Shown: piece after piece, positions 13,085 to 24,849 of the stretch | Numbering within the stretch: position 1 is the first letter of the stretch | Layout of the letters: every line of letters starts with the position of its first letter | Origin: Hymenoscyphus infarciens | Taxonomy: Eukaryota; Ascomycota; Leotiomycetes; Helotiales; Helotiaceae | Assembly (NCBI GenBank): GCA_001414345.1 | Contig: LLCB01000471.1 | Span: 1-32,088, forward strand | Direction: 5' to 3' | DNA: 32,088 bases | Program-made: the position numbers and the translations under genes | The notes under the pieces: model-generated | Databases searched by the model: none | What the model saw: only the letters and a program-made list of their open reading frames with translations | What the model was told of the DNA's origin: nothing

Positions 13085-13392
13085 ATTAAGCTAGTTTATA
13101 GTTTAGATTTAGATTAATATACTATTTAAGATAAATATAACTCAAAAAATATAAAGGACAAGGGTATTCATCGAAAAATCTATAATAGACTATTCTAAAA
13201 CCTATCTCTTATATATTTTAAAAGGATTATTAGCTAGAATTAAGCTAGTTTATAGTTCGGATTTAGATTAGTATACTATTTAGAATAAATATAACTTAGG
13301 AATCTAAAAGACGAAGGTATTTACTAGAAAATCTATAATAACGTATTTTATATATTTACTATTTTATAAGAATTATTAGTTTAATTTAAGTA
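13085..13392. repeat. 154-bp tandem duplication
   Basis: Two direct copies begin with ATTAAGCTAGTTTATAGTT at 13085 and 13239. They share most of their length, including the segment near ATACTATTTA and the AAAATCTATAATA segment, and differ largely by transitions. The period is not a multiple of three, so the duplication would shift any reading frame across it. Confidence 0.65.
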
Positions 13393-15179
13393 GATCTTAA
13401 CAAATAACTAGTAATTTCTATTAAAAAGAATACTCTTAGTAAAAGAGAATATTAAAGAAGTTTAGTTTTAGAAAACTTATTTAGAATAATCTAGTATTTA
13501 AGTTAAATAAATTAAAGTAAAGTAAATTAAATAAATAAAACTAATTTAAAGCCAGTCTTTTTTAAATAATTAAAGATAAAACTAGAGTAATAATTTATAG
13601 TTAAGAGTTTTTAGTTTAAGTAATAGAATAATAATGTTTTCTACTTCTTAAAATAAAAATAAAATATGTTATAAAATATCTTATAGAACACTTACTTAAT
13701 AAAGTACTAATTTTCTCTCTAAAATAAATTATCTAAGGTATATAGTATTACCTTTACTTAAATAAGCTTAGCTTTTAATAAAGACTTAATCGCTTCTAGA
13801 ACTATACGTTTCTTAATTTAACTTAATATTTACTTATTATATTAACGTAGATTTATAATATTCTTTATTTATATAAAATTTACCTTTAAATTATTTAAAC
13901 TAAGGGTTTTATTTAATACTACTAATAGAATAGAGCTTTATAGCCTAAGTACTTATAATAAATAATATAACTAGTAAATATAATACTTCCTAATATCTAA
14001 TAGTTAAAATTTCTACTAGCTTAGAACTCTTTAGAGTCTAGACTTACTTTTAAATACCTAATAGATATACTACTAGCTAAAGAATCTAGCTATTTACTAC
14101 TTCTCTTAATACTAAGGTAGACGTAAATAAATTACTATTAATATATACTTTTAAGAGAGGTCTAGGATTAGATAGTATATAAGTAATATACTCTTAAGTA
14201 AATATAATAACCTACTAGGAGAGGCTTTATAAACTTCTAGTAATATTAAAGTATTTAGCTAATAGAACCTTCTTTATTATTCTATTTTTTAACTTTAAGT
14301 CTTATTATTAGCTTAGTACTTTAATATTCTATAAGTAGGTTATTATATATAATATAATTAGAAGAGAGGAATAGTAAAAGAATAGTAGAGAGCTAGCAAC
14401 GCTAGAACAACGTTACTTAAGATAAAAGCTAAAAATATAAGATAAGATAACTATTAAAAAGAACTACTATCTAGAGATATTAGTATCTTAACCTATTTAA
14501 GAGAACCTATTATAAAACCTTCTTAAATCCCTCTTACTACTAAAAGTATATATACTAAATCTATTATAAGAAACTCTATTAAAATTACTATAAATATTAT
14601 CTAAGATAATATATATAGAAAATCGCTTTAAAAGAAGCCTCTAGAATACCCCTCGATACTCCTTAACTACTAAACTACTAAGAAAGATACTATTCTTTAA
14701 ATACTTATAAAAAGCCTAACTAACACCCTAAAACTATTCTTTATAATTCCTACTAACTAAATAAGCACTATTACAAAATATATAAGAGAAAATAGATATT
14801 AAAGGTTACTTTAACTTTAAGAGAAGTTATTAAAAGGAACGCTTCTAAATTAATAAAGAAAATAAGGAAAGTAAGGTATTATTAAAAAGAAAGAGAAATT
14901 AACTAAATCAAAACCCGATTACTAAGCTAAGAAGTTTATATTACAATTTTTATATAGAATTCAAGAAACAGCTAGTACTAGTACTAGTACTAGCTTCCTC
15001 TTAGTCGACTTCCTTACCTTTAAGGTTAGAGAAGAGAGTATAAGCATACTTTTAGAAATACTATAAGATAAAACTCAATTAAAAAATTCACTAGTATCTT
15101 TTACAATCTCTTCTTTAGATAATAGAGTCTAATAAAGTAGTGTTAATCATCGTAGTATAGTAGTTTCTTTAGTATTTAA
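13393..15179. other. No recognisable gene; one CTAGTA microsatellite
   Basis: AT-rich and full of stops in the frames inspected. At 14972-14993 there is a short self-complementary CTAGTA tract of nearly four units. Nothing else could be supported. Confidence 0.45.
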
Positions 15180-15675
15180 AAGGGTTTTAAACATACTTTT
15201 TCTATTATTAAATTAAAGTCTATCTAAAGTAAGCTTATTATCCTCTTAAGGCTTATTAACCTCAACTAACTAGAAAAGAATATTAGAAACACGCCTTCTA
15301 ATATTTTAAGAGACTAGTATAAAGGGCTTCTTAGAGGCAGAATCAAAGAGAATAATAGAATAATTATTAGTAAGAGGTATACTAGTTTTTATAAGAGTAT
15401 TATTATGTTCTAGCTATTCTTTATTACTAAGGTAAAAAGAAGCTAGAGCCTCCTATTCAATTACGTTATTATTATATTATAGAAACTAGTTAAAATTAAT
15501 ATCCTCTAAGAATAAGTATAAAAGAAGAGTATAAACTCTTAATTATATATTATTATCTAGTAATTAAATACTACTTTACTATAAATCGAGTTTAGTATAT
15601 ATAGCTATATTTTACTTATAGCTATAGTCTAGAAGATAACCTAAGATATGCTTATTTTCCCTAGTACTATTACCC

Positions 15676-15960
15676 TTCTAAAGAGACTTTATAATATTAT
15701 TATTTTATTTACTAGCCTTATTCTCTTAAAGAGGCTTTATAACATTATTATTCTATTTAATATTTCTATTCTCTTAAAGAGACTTTATAGTATTACTAAC
15801 TTACTCGTTTTCTTAAAAAGGCTTTAAGATATTAACATTTTACTTAGTACTAGGCTTTATAGTATTAATATTTAGTTTAGTATCATTATTCTTTAAGAGA
15901 GAGCTTATAGTATTATCATTTTACTAGAGATTTAAATAAGCTTTAACAGTATCGCTGTTC
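15676..15960. repeat. Degenerate coding tandem repeat, basic period 48 bp
   Basis: The plus-strand motif AAGAG(A/G)CTTTATA recurs with spacing 48, 48, then about 39, 33, 49 and 37 bp, followed each time by an ATTATTATT-like run. The first three spacings or their variants are multiples of three and give a 16-residue repeat on the minus strand; later units are shortened. Confidence 0.6.
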
Positions 15961-17020
15961 TACTTAGTATCTAGAAGAGGTTTAGTTATAGCTCTATTTT
16001 TAAAAGTATTTTCAATAACTAAATTTAAAATAGTTAGTTCTAGAATTAAATTTATTAGTATATAAGTATTAAAATCTTAGAGTAAACTTACTAATTAGCT
16101 TTATAATAAGACCTTAACTTTAGCTTATCGAAAAACAAGATACTTAAACCTTAAGTTAGGAACTAATATCCTTATAAGTGTCTATAATAGTATCCTCTTC
16201 CTCTTATTTCTTATTCTTCTCTTCCTCTTTTTTAATCTTCTCCTCTTTTTCCTTTTTAATTTCATTAGCTTTATTAGCTTTACTAATACCTCTAGTACTA
16301 CTCTTAAAACTAATCTTATTATTATTAGAATCGTCTTTAATAACTATAACTTTACTAGCCTACTTATTAAGAGCTACCTTAGCTTTAAATTTTTTCTAAT
16401 AATAGTTACTCTTAGTATTAAAGAAGGTATATTTATTAAAGGTATTCTTAGCTATAGTAGTAAAAGCATACGCTAGTCTTATTAAAAGTAGCTATTAAAT
16501 TATAGAGTTATAAGCTAGATTTTTAATCTAGGTTACTATCTTAATTTTCTAAATATAATTTTAGATTTCTAAAAAAGAGATCTTATTACTATATAATAAA
16601 TACTAAGTAGTATACTTTTTAGCCTAAATAATTACTCTAAAGATATTACTATAGTATTCAGTAGAATAAGTATTAAAATACTCTTAATAAAGTCTTAAAA
16701 TAGAGATCTAGGCTAGTTATTAAAACGACTTATTATTAAGAGTAGTAATATCATTAAAAGTAAGCTGTTTTTACTAATTAAGGCTAAGTTATAAAAATAG
16801 TATATATATCTAAGAATTAACTATAAGCTCTAATAGAGTAAACTTATAAGCTTTAGCTTTACGTTTACTCTTAGGCTTAAAGAGATTCTTATTCTTAGAT
16901 TTAATACTACTTTACACCTTCTTTATAGTAATCTTAATATACTTAATTTACCTTTTAATAGGACGAAGATAGGCTAGAGAGATAGTATAATATAAAACTA
17001 ATTTACTACTCTTACTCTTA

Positions 17021-17095
17021 TTAACCTTACCTTTATTAACCTTACCTTTATTAACCTTACTTTTATTAACCTCGCTCTTATCGCTTTTACTCTTA
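17021..17095. repeat. 15-bp tandem repeat, five units
   Basis: Units TTAACCTTACCTTTA at 17021, 17036 and 17051 (one change) continue as TTAACCTCGCTCTTA at 17066 and a diverged unit at 17081-17095. In the minus-strand relic each unit encodes five residues (KVNKG type). Confidence 0.75.
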
Positions 17096-17464
17096 TCGCT
17101 TTTAATATTCTTATTATACTTCTAGCCTATTTTAGACTTCTAATACTTATTAAGTTTCTTACTCTTTATAATAGACTTTTTATACTTAGTAGAGGTCTAA
17201 GATCTTAATTTTTAGTAATATCCTTCTTAAAGGTTAGTATTAAGAGACACTATACTAAGGAATATAAGGCTTTAATTAAGCTCGTTTAAATTAGTAGGTA
17301 TATTATACTTATAAGGGTTAAGATTATCTACAATCCGCTAAAGCTAGTTTATGTTAGCTAGAAGAGTTTAGTATTTATACTATTAAATTATAAGCTTATC
17401 GTACCTAGAGTATAAGAATACTAAGACAAATATAAGTATTAGACTACTAAATTTGTATAAAGAG

Positions 17465-17515
17465 AGAGGTTAGCGGCTTAGCAGCCTGAGCCAGGGTCTC
17501 TACTCTAGCACGTAA
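17465..17515. other. Short unmutated GC-rich island
   Basis: Bases 17471-17500 contain 19 G or C out of 30, and CA or TG steps occur at about 17482, 17487, 17492 and 17509. This contrasts sharply with flanks that have almost none. It lies just upstream of the minus-strand Lys/Asn-rich relic and may mark a junction between repeats or a segment that escaped RIP. Confidence 0.6.
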
Positions 17516-18331
17516 TTTAGGCTAGGAGCTTTAAGATATACCTTAACCTTTATATAAGTTATAACTCTATACCTCTTATCTACTTTCTTATATAGATCTA
17601 TTACTACTCCTAGTACTATACTTTTATAGATCTCTTATAAAACTCTCTAATATTAGGTAGTACTATTTTAGCCGAGTATACTACTACTATACTACTATAT
17701 AATTAATATAGTACGTACTTCTTATAGCTATATATCTAGTAAGAATCTTACCTTTAGAATAGACTTGTTCTATCTCTAAGATTATTAAGATATTCTAGTC
17801 TACTAATAGCCGTTCTCTTATATATAAAGACCTATCTTTTACTAAACCTCTAGAATTAGAGGGTTAGATATTAATAGATTTTGCTTTATAGTATAAGAAG
17901 AACCTTAGAGTATGTTTTACTATTTTTATAATTAAAATTTATAAGTTATAGCTAATAAGTATAACTAGAAACCCTTGTTATTTCCTATTAGAGTACCTAC
18001 TATAACTCTAACTACGACTTATATCGCTACTTATAGACCTGTTATAGCTATTTAAAATAAAATTATAACTCTTATAACTTATATTATAAACGTTATTATA
18101 ACTCTTATTACTATAAATACTTCTATAAATACTCCTATAATAACTTAGTTTATAAATATAATTATACCTACTATTATAACTAAGTATACTAGTATAGAGT
18201 TATAAATACTAACTACTAAGTGTTATTATACCTCCTTTAAAACTCGAGGCTATTTATATATACTCTCTTTTATCTTATCCTTTTTAACATAATACTAATT
18301 AATTACCCTACCTTAACTAGATATAGATATA

Positions 18332-18889
18332 GACGATTCTTCTAATAAATTAACTAACGAATTTATACTAGTAGAGGAGTTTCTTATAGTCTTATTACTA
18401 GTTAAACAGAAGTTATTATTAGATTAGTAAGATATTAGTAGAATTAACTTTTCTCTTATATACATAGAGAGATCTTTAAGCCTTATAAACTTTACTTAGA
18501 TATATATAGATAATATTTTTACTACTACTTACTAATATATATTACTTTTATATAAGACCCTTATATATAATAAGATTAGATCGTCTACTTCTAAATTACC
18601 TAGTATTATCGAATTAAAGAAAGGTTTATCTATATTACTTATTTTATTTATATTCTTAAGAGTACTTAGGTAATAATAGGCTTATATCTATTATAAGAAG
18701 GAATTAGATACTATAGTTATAAAGAGTAAGTAGTGTTATTAGCAAATATTAAAGCATAGACGTATAACCTAAATAAAAAGTATAGAAAGACTCTATAATA
18801 AAGCAGTTACCTAGTAAACCTATATTAAGAAGATAGTAAAAGAGGCTAAGATAGTAGAGGAGGCTAAGATAGTAGAGTAGGCTTATTAA
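18332..18889 (+). pseudogene. RIP-degraded C-terminal relic with Glu/Ala/Lys repeat
   Basis: A plus-strand frame is followed from 18332 to TAA at 18887-18889, about 186 codons with roughly 14 stops, all TAA or TAG. It begins acidic (Asp/Ser), preceded in frame by DIDID from 18320. It continues through Leu-rich and Tyr-rich parts, has a basic segment with Cys and His near 18733-18765, and ends in a seven-residue repeat EAKIVE at 18842-18880. Upstream, at 17980-18240, the same strand is Tyr/Asn/Thr-rich low complexity. The family was not recognised. Confidence 0.42.
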
Positions 18890-19654
18890 TAAAATACCTA
18901 TTATAGCCTTTTTCTTCTTTATACTTATTTTACTTTAATACTTTAATACTTTTATTAAACTTTCTACTTTATTTTTATATACTTTCTTTATTTAATATAC
19001 TTTATAGATATTCTAGAGTTATAAGATTATATCTATTATTACTTTAGTACTTCCTTAGTCGTTATCTATAGTTATAGTCTTTATAAGGTTCTCTAGTACT
19101 CTTTTTATAGTTAGCCTTATAGATAGAGAGGAGAGAGGAAGGTACTTTCTCTTTCTTTCTTTATAATTAGCTTTAAGAAAGAGAGTATCTAAGCTACTAT
19201 ACTATTCAATTTTTATATTAAATAAGAGGAGTACCTTATAAGTAAGCAAGAAAATAGAATTAATTTTAATATAATTTAATATAGGCCTCTAGCTATGAAT
19301 TAATATTAGTTAAGAATAAAGTCTCTTTATATATTATTAGTAATAATTTATAATATTTACAGTTATAGTATTTCCTCTAGAGTAGGTCTAGATTACTAAA
19401 TACTTTAATATACTAACTCTTTAATATTAAAATCATTCCTAGCTTACTACTCTATTATAAGCTTATATAGTACTAAATTAAATCCGCTTTTAAAACAGCT
19501 TCTTCTACTAAAATATTATATTAGACTTAGTATAGTATTCTTATAATTACTACTATATAGGCTATTAAGTATTAGTAGTAGTGTTATATTATTATAACTC
19601 CTCTTTTTAGTAGCCTTCTTAGTATATTAGTAGATTAGCTTCTAAAGTCTTAAA
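18890..19654. other. No recognisable gene
   Basis: AT-rich intervening sequence between a coding relic and satellite array 1. Nothing could be supported. Confidence 0.5.
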
Positions 19655-21035
19655 GCTTTTCTTTTATTTACTATTATTTAAATAAATCTTATACTAAAGT
19701 CTCTTATTTAGTAAATCTTTTACTTAAAAACTATTAACTTTAGTAAGTACTTTAATCTTATTAAAGTAAATTATAAAATCTTATACTTAAGCTTCTATTT
19801 TAGTAAATCTTTTACTTAGAAACTATTAACTTTAGTAAAGTAAAATCTTATACTTAAGTTTCTCTTTTAGTAAATCTTTTACTTAAATCTCTACTTTAGT
19901 AAATCTTTTACTTAAAAACTATTAACTTTAGTAAAGTAAAATCTTATACTTAAGTTTCTCTTTTAGTAAATCTTTTACTTAAGCTTTTACTTTAGTAAAT
20001 CTTTTACTTAAAAACTATAATAAAGTATAAAATCTTATACTTAAGTTTCTCTTTTAGTAAATCTTTTACTTAAATCTCTACTTTAGTAAATCTTTTACTT
20101 AAATCTCTACTTTAGTTAATCTTTTACTTAAATCTTTACTTTAGTAAATCTTTTATAAGTATTTTAATTTTATTAAAATAAATTATAAAATTTTTAGTAA
20201 ATCTTTTACTTAAATCTCTATTTTAGTAAATTTTTTACTTAAAAACTATTAACTTTAGTATATATTTTAATTTTATTTAAGTAAATTTTATACTTAAGTT
20301 TCCTATTTAAGCTTTTACTTAAGTAAATCTTTTACTTAAAAACTATTAACTTTAGTAAAGTAAAATCTTATACTTAAGTTTCTCTTTTAGTAAATCTTTT
20401 ACTTAAGCTTTTACTTTAGTAAATCTTTTACTTAAAAACTATAGTAAAGTATAAAAATCTTATACTTAAGTTTCTCTTTTAGTAAATCTTTTATTTAAAT
20501 CTCTCTTTTAGTAAATCTTTTACTTAAATCTCTATTTTAGTAAATCTTTTATTTAAAAACTATTAACTTTAGTATATATTTTAATCTTATTTAAGTAAAT
20601 TTTATACTTAAGTTTTCTATTTAAGCTTTTATTTAAGTAAATCTTTTACTTAAAAACTATTAACTTTAGTAAAGTAAAATCTTATACTTAAGTTTCTCTT
20701 TTAGTAAATCTTTTACTTAAATCTCTACTTTAGTAAATCTTTTACTTAAAAACTATTAACTTTAGTAAGTATTTTAATCTTATTTAAGTAAATCTTATAT
20801 ATAAGTTTTTCTTTTAGTAAATCTTTTACTTAAAAACTATTAACTTTAATAAGTATTTTAATCTTATTTAAGTAAATCTTATATATAAGTTTCTCTTTTA
20901 GTAAATCTTTTATCTAAGCCTCTACTTTAGTTAATCTTTTATTAATATCTTATTCTCTCTTTTAATATATCTTTTACTAAAACCTTTATTAAAGTAAATC
21001 TTTTATAATTATTTAGTAGATCTTTTACTTAAGTA
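19655..21035. repeat. Satellite array 1 (hairpin-core repeat, mixed spacers)
   Basis: The core AGTAAATCTTTTACTTA recurs dozens of times. Several spacer types alternate: a TCTCTAC type, a type containing AAAACTATTAACTTTAG (for example 19727, 19914, 20337, 20655, 20750), and a type containing ATCTTATACTTAAGTTTC. The core is an inverted repeat, AGTAAA-TCT-TTTACT. Higher-order order is visible: 19921-20040 matches a segment 424 bp downstream, and about 20248-20370 matches a segment 314 bp downstream, with mostly C/T differences. The left edge has CTATTATTTAAATAAATCTT, which also occurs at the left edge of array 2. No CA or TG was seen in the core. Confidence 0.9.
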
Positions 21036-22810
21036 TTAAAAAGATAAGTAAGTATTAAGCTATTATTAAAGAGTTATATATACTTTCTATCTTAAAAAAA
21101 CCTACTTTAAAGCTTAGAATATTCCTTAGAGAGCCTTTTTTATTATTTTTAATAGTAGTATTATTAAACTATAGGTATTTATAAGAGATTATAATACTTA
21201 ACTATTATACCTTTATCGCTTAAATAAGCGTTATATAAGAATTCTTATATTTGCCCCTTTTTTAAAAGGATTTAATATTATTTTTATATAATATATATAA
21301 ATACTTATAATACTAGTTTAGTATTTTTAAATTCTAATTAGACTATATATTTAGAAGACGTAGAACTTTAATAGAAATAAAAGTATTAAAATATATATAA
21401 TATTCTTATCTCTACTACTCTTATTAGCCTTGTTCTTAAAAGGAGCCTCTTTATTATATTTTTATTATAAATTCTTATTACTTTTATTATTTTCTTCTTT
21501 ATTACTATTATTATTTTAATTCATAGTTAATAGAGTTAAGAGATAAAATTATAATATAATAAATATACTAGGATTATTTACTAACTTTTAAATTTTATAC
21601 CTTTTATTATTATTAAATTAGTTTATAAATTATTCTAGTTATATTATAATATTATTAAAAGTAGCCTTTATTATAAAGTAAGCCTTCTCTTATCTAATCT
21701 TAAATCTAAAGGTAGATAAGTACTAGGCTTATATTTCTAGTAAAAAAACAACGTCGCCTTTCTTACCTTTAATTATATATTTTTTTACTACTATACTAAC
21801 ACGTTTAGCCTTTTAGACTAATTACTACTAGAGAGTATCTCTTATAGTTTTATTATATTATAGGTCTCTATAGCTAGTTACTCTTTAGAGACTATATAGA
21901 GTATTTTTACTTAAAAAATAGCTATCTACCGTAGCTTTAAGGCTAAGAAGAGTAAGGGTTTTAGTAATCTAAAAGGTATAGGCTAAGAGAGTATCTATAT
22001 TAGTAACCTTGTTATAAGATATATTAATACCTTTTAAAAGAGTAGTAATATTAATACCTATAAGAGAATATATCTCTAGGTTATAGAGTAGAAAAATGTC
22101 TAATAATTTAATTTTCTCCTTTTAATCTTTACTTAATTAATAGAAGAGTATTAAGATCTAGTAATAGTTATATAAAGAGGCCTACTCTAGTTAGTTATAA
22201 TAACTTAAATAGCTTACTTATTAAGAAGTAGGTGTTAAGTAGAATATAAGGATAATAAAGTATAACTACTATTTATTATATAAGATATTACTATCTTCCT
22301 CTCTCTCCTCTTCTATCTTACTCTTAGAATTATTTATATCTAATATAGCCTATTCTCTCTTCTTTCTCTTCTTAGATACCTTTAATTATAACCGTTTTTA
22401 CTTCTAAGTCTTATTTAAACTAACTCTAAGAAGACTAATACTTTTAATTCCTTATTTAATATTATATATATTAATAAGAGCTTTATAAACAAAAAGAGAG
22501 AGATGTTATTCATAGGTTATAAGTATAGTAGGTATACCTCTTATCTATCTAATATTTATATCTACGTCTATATTTATATAGACTATTAGCTTAGATTTTA
22601 TAATTTCTATAGATATTACTAGCTATTTAGTATTAACTAGAGTTCAACATATATAATATAGACCTACTTTAGAGTACTAAGGGTACATAAAACTAGTAAG
22701 ATCTTTAGTAGATCTTTATAATAACTTTTAGATTTTTAGCAAGGTTAGTAATCTACTATTAGTTCTTATAAATACTAGGATATTCTAAGGTTATAGGTTT
22801 CTCTAATTAT
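21036..22810. other. No recognisable gene
   Basis: AT-rich, stop-dense sequence. A Leu/Phe-type or antisense Lys/Asn-type low-complexity stretch lies at about 21455-21525. Nothing further could be supported. Confidence 0.5.
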
Positions 22811-23131
22811 TACTTATACTAAAGAGATTAAAAAAGATTATAGAAATAAAAAAAGGTATTAACTTACTAGAATTGCTTATAAGTTATAGTATTTATTACT
22901 ATTATAGTATTAAAATCTAATACTATAATAGTAATAAATACTAAAACTTATACTTATACTAAAGGGATTAAAAAAAGATTATAGAAATAATTAACTTACT
23001 AGAATTGCTTATAAGTTATAGTATTTATTATAGTTATAGTATTAGATTTTTAAATCTATTAAAAATCTAATACTATAACTATAATAAATATTAAAAATCT
23101 AATACTATAACTATAATAAATACTATAACTT
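22811..23131. repeat. Tandem 140-bp repeat carrying long hairpins
   Basis: TACTTATACTAAAG starts at 22811 and again at 22951, giving a 140-bp direct repeat; both copies continue through the GAATTGCTTATAAGTTATAG segment. Each copy ends in a hairpin. In copy 1, 22888-22912 is perfectly complementary to 22918-22942 (25-bp arms, 5-base loop), and the pairing extends to 22881-22949 with one mismatch. In copy 2, 23013-23051 is perfectly complementary to 23093-23131 (39-bp arms). A second partial copy of the right arm lies at 23061-23090, so two alternative pairings are possible. It could be a foldback or MITE-like remnant. Confidence 0.85.
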
Positions 23132-24849
23132 ATTAATAACTCTAGTAAGGTATTATATCTTATTCTTACTAGTAGCTATAATTAGTAGATAGTAATAAGC
23201 TTATTTTCTCTTATATCTCTTCTTTAATTAGATTATTTAATTATACTTTATACCTAAAAGCTCTAGGTATAAATACTTAAAACTTAGTCTTATTTCCTTC
23301 TACTTCCTACTAATAGTATACCTATTATATAATATTACCTTAAAAGAGACCTCCTTTATAAGTAAACTCTTAAATAATACCTTATATAGTATTTCCTTAC
23401 TACTCTCTACTACCTTCTAATAATACTAAAGCTTATTATCTTAGGATCTATAAGATATTTATTACCCTTTCTAGTCCTTTTAGCACTAGCTCGCTTAATA
23501 CTAAAACCCTTAAATACATAGTTTAGTATTTTAATAAAATCGAGAACTATATTAATTAGTTTTATATCCTATATAAGAATATATAGGAATTCGACCTCCT
23601 CTACTTAGAAGTATATTATTTTAAGTTACTACTTAATAAATCTTTATATTTTTTAGATAGAATATCCCTTTTACTTATACTTTAGAAGTAACAAGTTAAT
23701 CTTAGTACTTTATATTTTACTAAAATCTAGTATATTTAAACTAAGATTAGGTTTTCTATAAATATAAGAGATCTTATAGTTCTAATATAATACTATATAC
23801 TTCTTAGTAAATTAGGTTTTAATAATCTAAAGTATAATATAACTATCTATAATCTCTTAAAGAGTAAGGTTAGATATAAGCTTAAGAATTAGAAGGCTTG
23901 TTTATAATTAGTAGGTCTATATTTTATATACTTAACTTCTATTTATAGAAGTAAGCTAATTATGTTCTTATATAGGAATTAGCCTTTTATTATTACTCTA
24001 ATCTATTAACCTCTTATTTAAAACATAATTTTATCTAGGCTTATTAGGTTTTAAAAGATAACGTTATTAATAAGAAATAGGTAAAGGCGTTCTATAACAT
24101 TAAGTTAATTCTTAGAGTAGTAGTATATACTATAACATCTTCTTAGATTAATAAACTACAGCTTTACCTTAATCTTAGCTAGTTAGAGTAAGATATATAA
24201 TAGTAGTATAATAATAAATGCCTCTAATATACTACTTCTATACCTAGTAGGTTTTCTATAAGTATAATTTTCCTTATTAACGTTACCTAGATATTAAGCT
24301 TACTTTAAATAAGAGAGCCTATACTAGCTCTAATAGTACTAAATCCTTAAACTACCTAGCTAAGTAACTTTAAATAGTAGCTTAAGACTATTAACTTAGT
24401 TCTAATATTATAAGTAATATTTACTAATACTTATCTTATATTTAAAAATATAAACTTTTCTCTTATAATCTTTACTATTATTCTTATATAACTAATAGGT
24501 AGCTCTTTAGTTAAGGAGGTCTAGTATCCTCTTCGCTTATCAATAGCCTTCTTTATAAGGTTATAACCTTATACTTATTTTAAGATCCCTAGTATTATAT
24601 TAGAAGGTTATAAGTAATTATAAAAAGAGAGAAAGTATTTAGAGTTTACTAAGTAAATTAGAGGAGTTTAATTATTAAATTAAAGTATTATAAGAGGCTA
24701 GGTATTTTATATAAGGATTAATAAGAGATATTTAGTATTAGATATTAGATTTAAATTTAGTATTTAAAAGGCTTTAGTATTTAGTTAGAAAAGTGAAATT
24801 TTCTTTACTTACGCTTATACTTACTATAAAATAAACGTAATTAATTTAT
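23132..24849. other. No firmly supported gene
   Basis: Both strands were read in parts. Short peptide-like runs occur on the plus strand (about 23730-24110), but no frame is clearly better than background. No transposon signature was recognised. Confidence 0.4.

Larger units (their letters stand above)
15180..17440 (-). pseudogene. Long Lys/Asn/Glu-rich RIP-degraded relic, unrecognised
   Basis: Minus-strand coding phase can be followed from about 17440 down to about 16080, then in a shifted frame down to about 15180, implying one indel or an intron near 16050-16080. Between 17110 and 16100 about 7% of codons are stops, all TAA or TAG. In order, the product has a basic N-terminal part, a 15-bp tandem repeat giving a five-residue KVNKG-type repeat (17095-17021), a mixed region, an acidic/basic Glu/Lys run (about 16290-16190), and a C-terminal set of 16-residue repeats containing NNN(V/I)IKPL-like pieces (about 15960-15676). 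Low-complexity charged repeats suggest a structural or nucleic-acid-binding protein, but no family was recognised. An open frame on the opposite strand at 16178-16399 is its shadow. Confidence 0.45.

Noticed and set aside
16178..16399. Plus-strand open frame of 73 codons, Ser/Leu/Phe-rich
   Set aside because: It is the antisense of the Glu/Lys-rich stretch of the minus-strand relic; hydrophobic low complexity of this kind is what the complement of Lys/Glu codons gives. No support for a gene.
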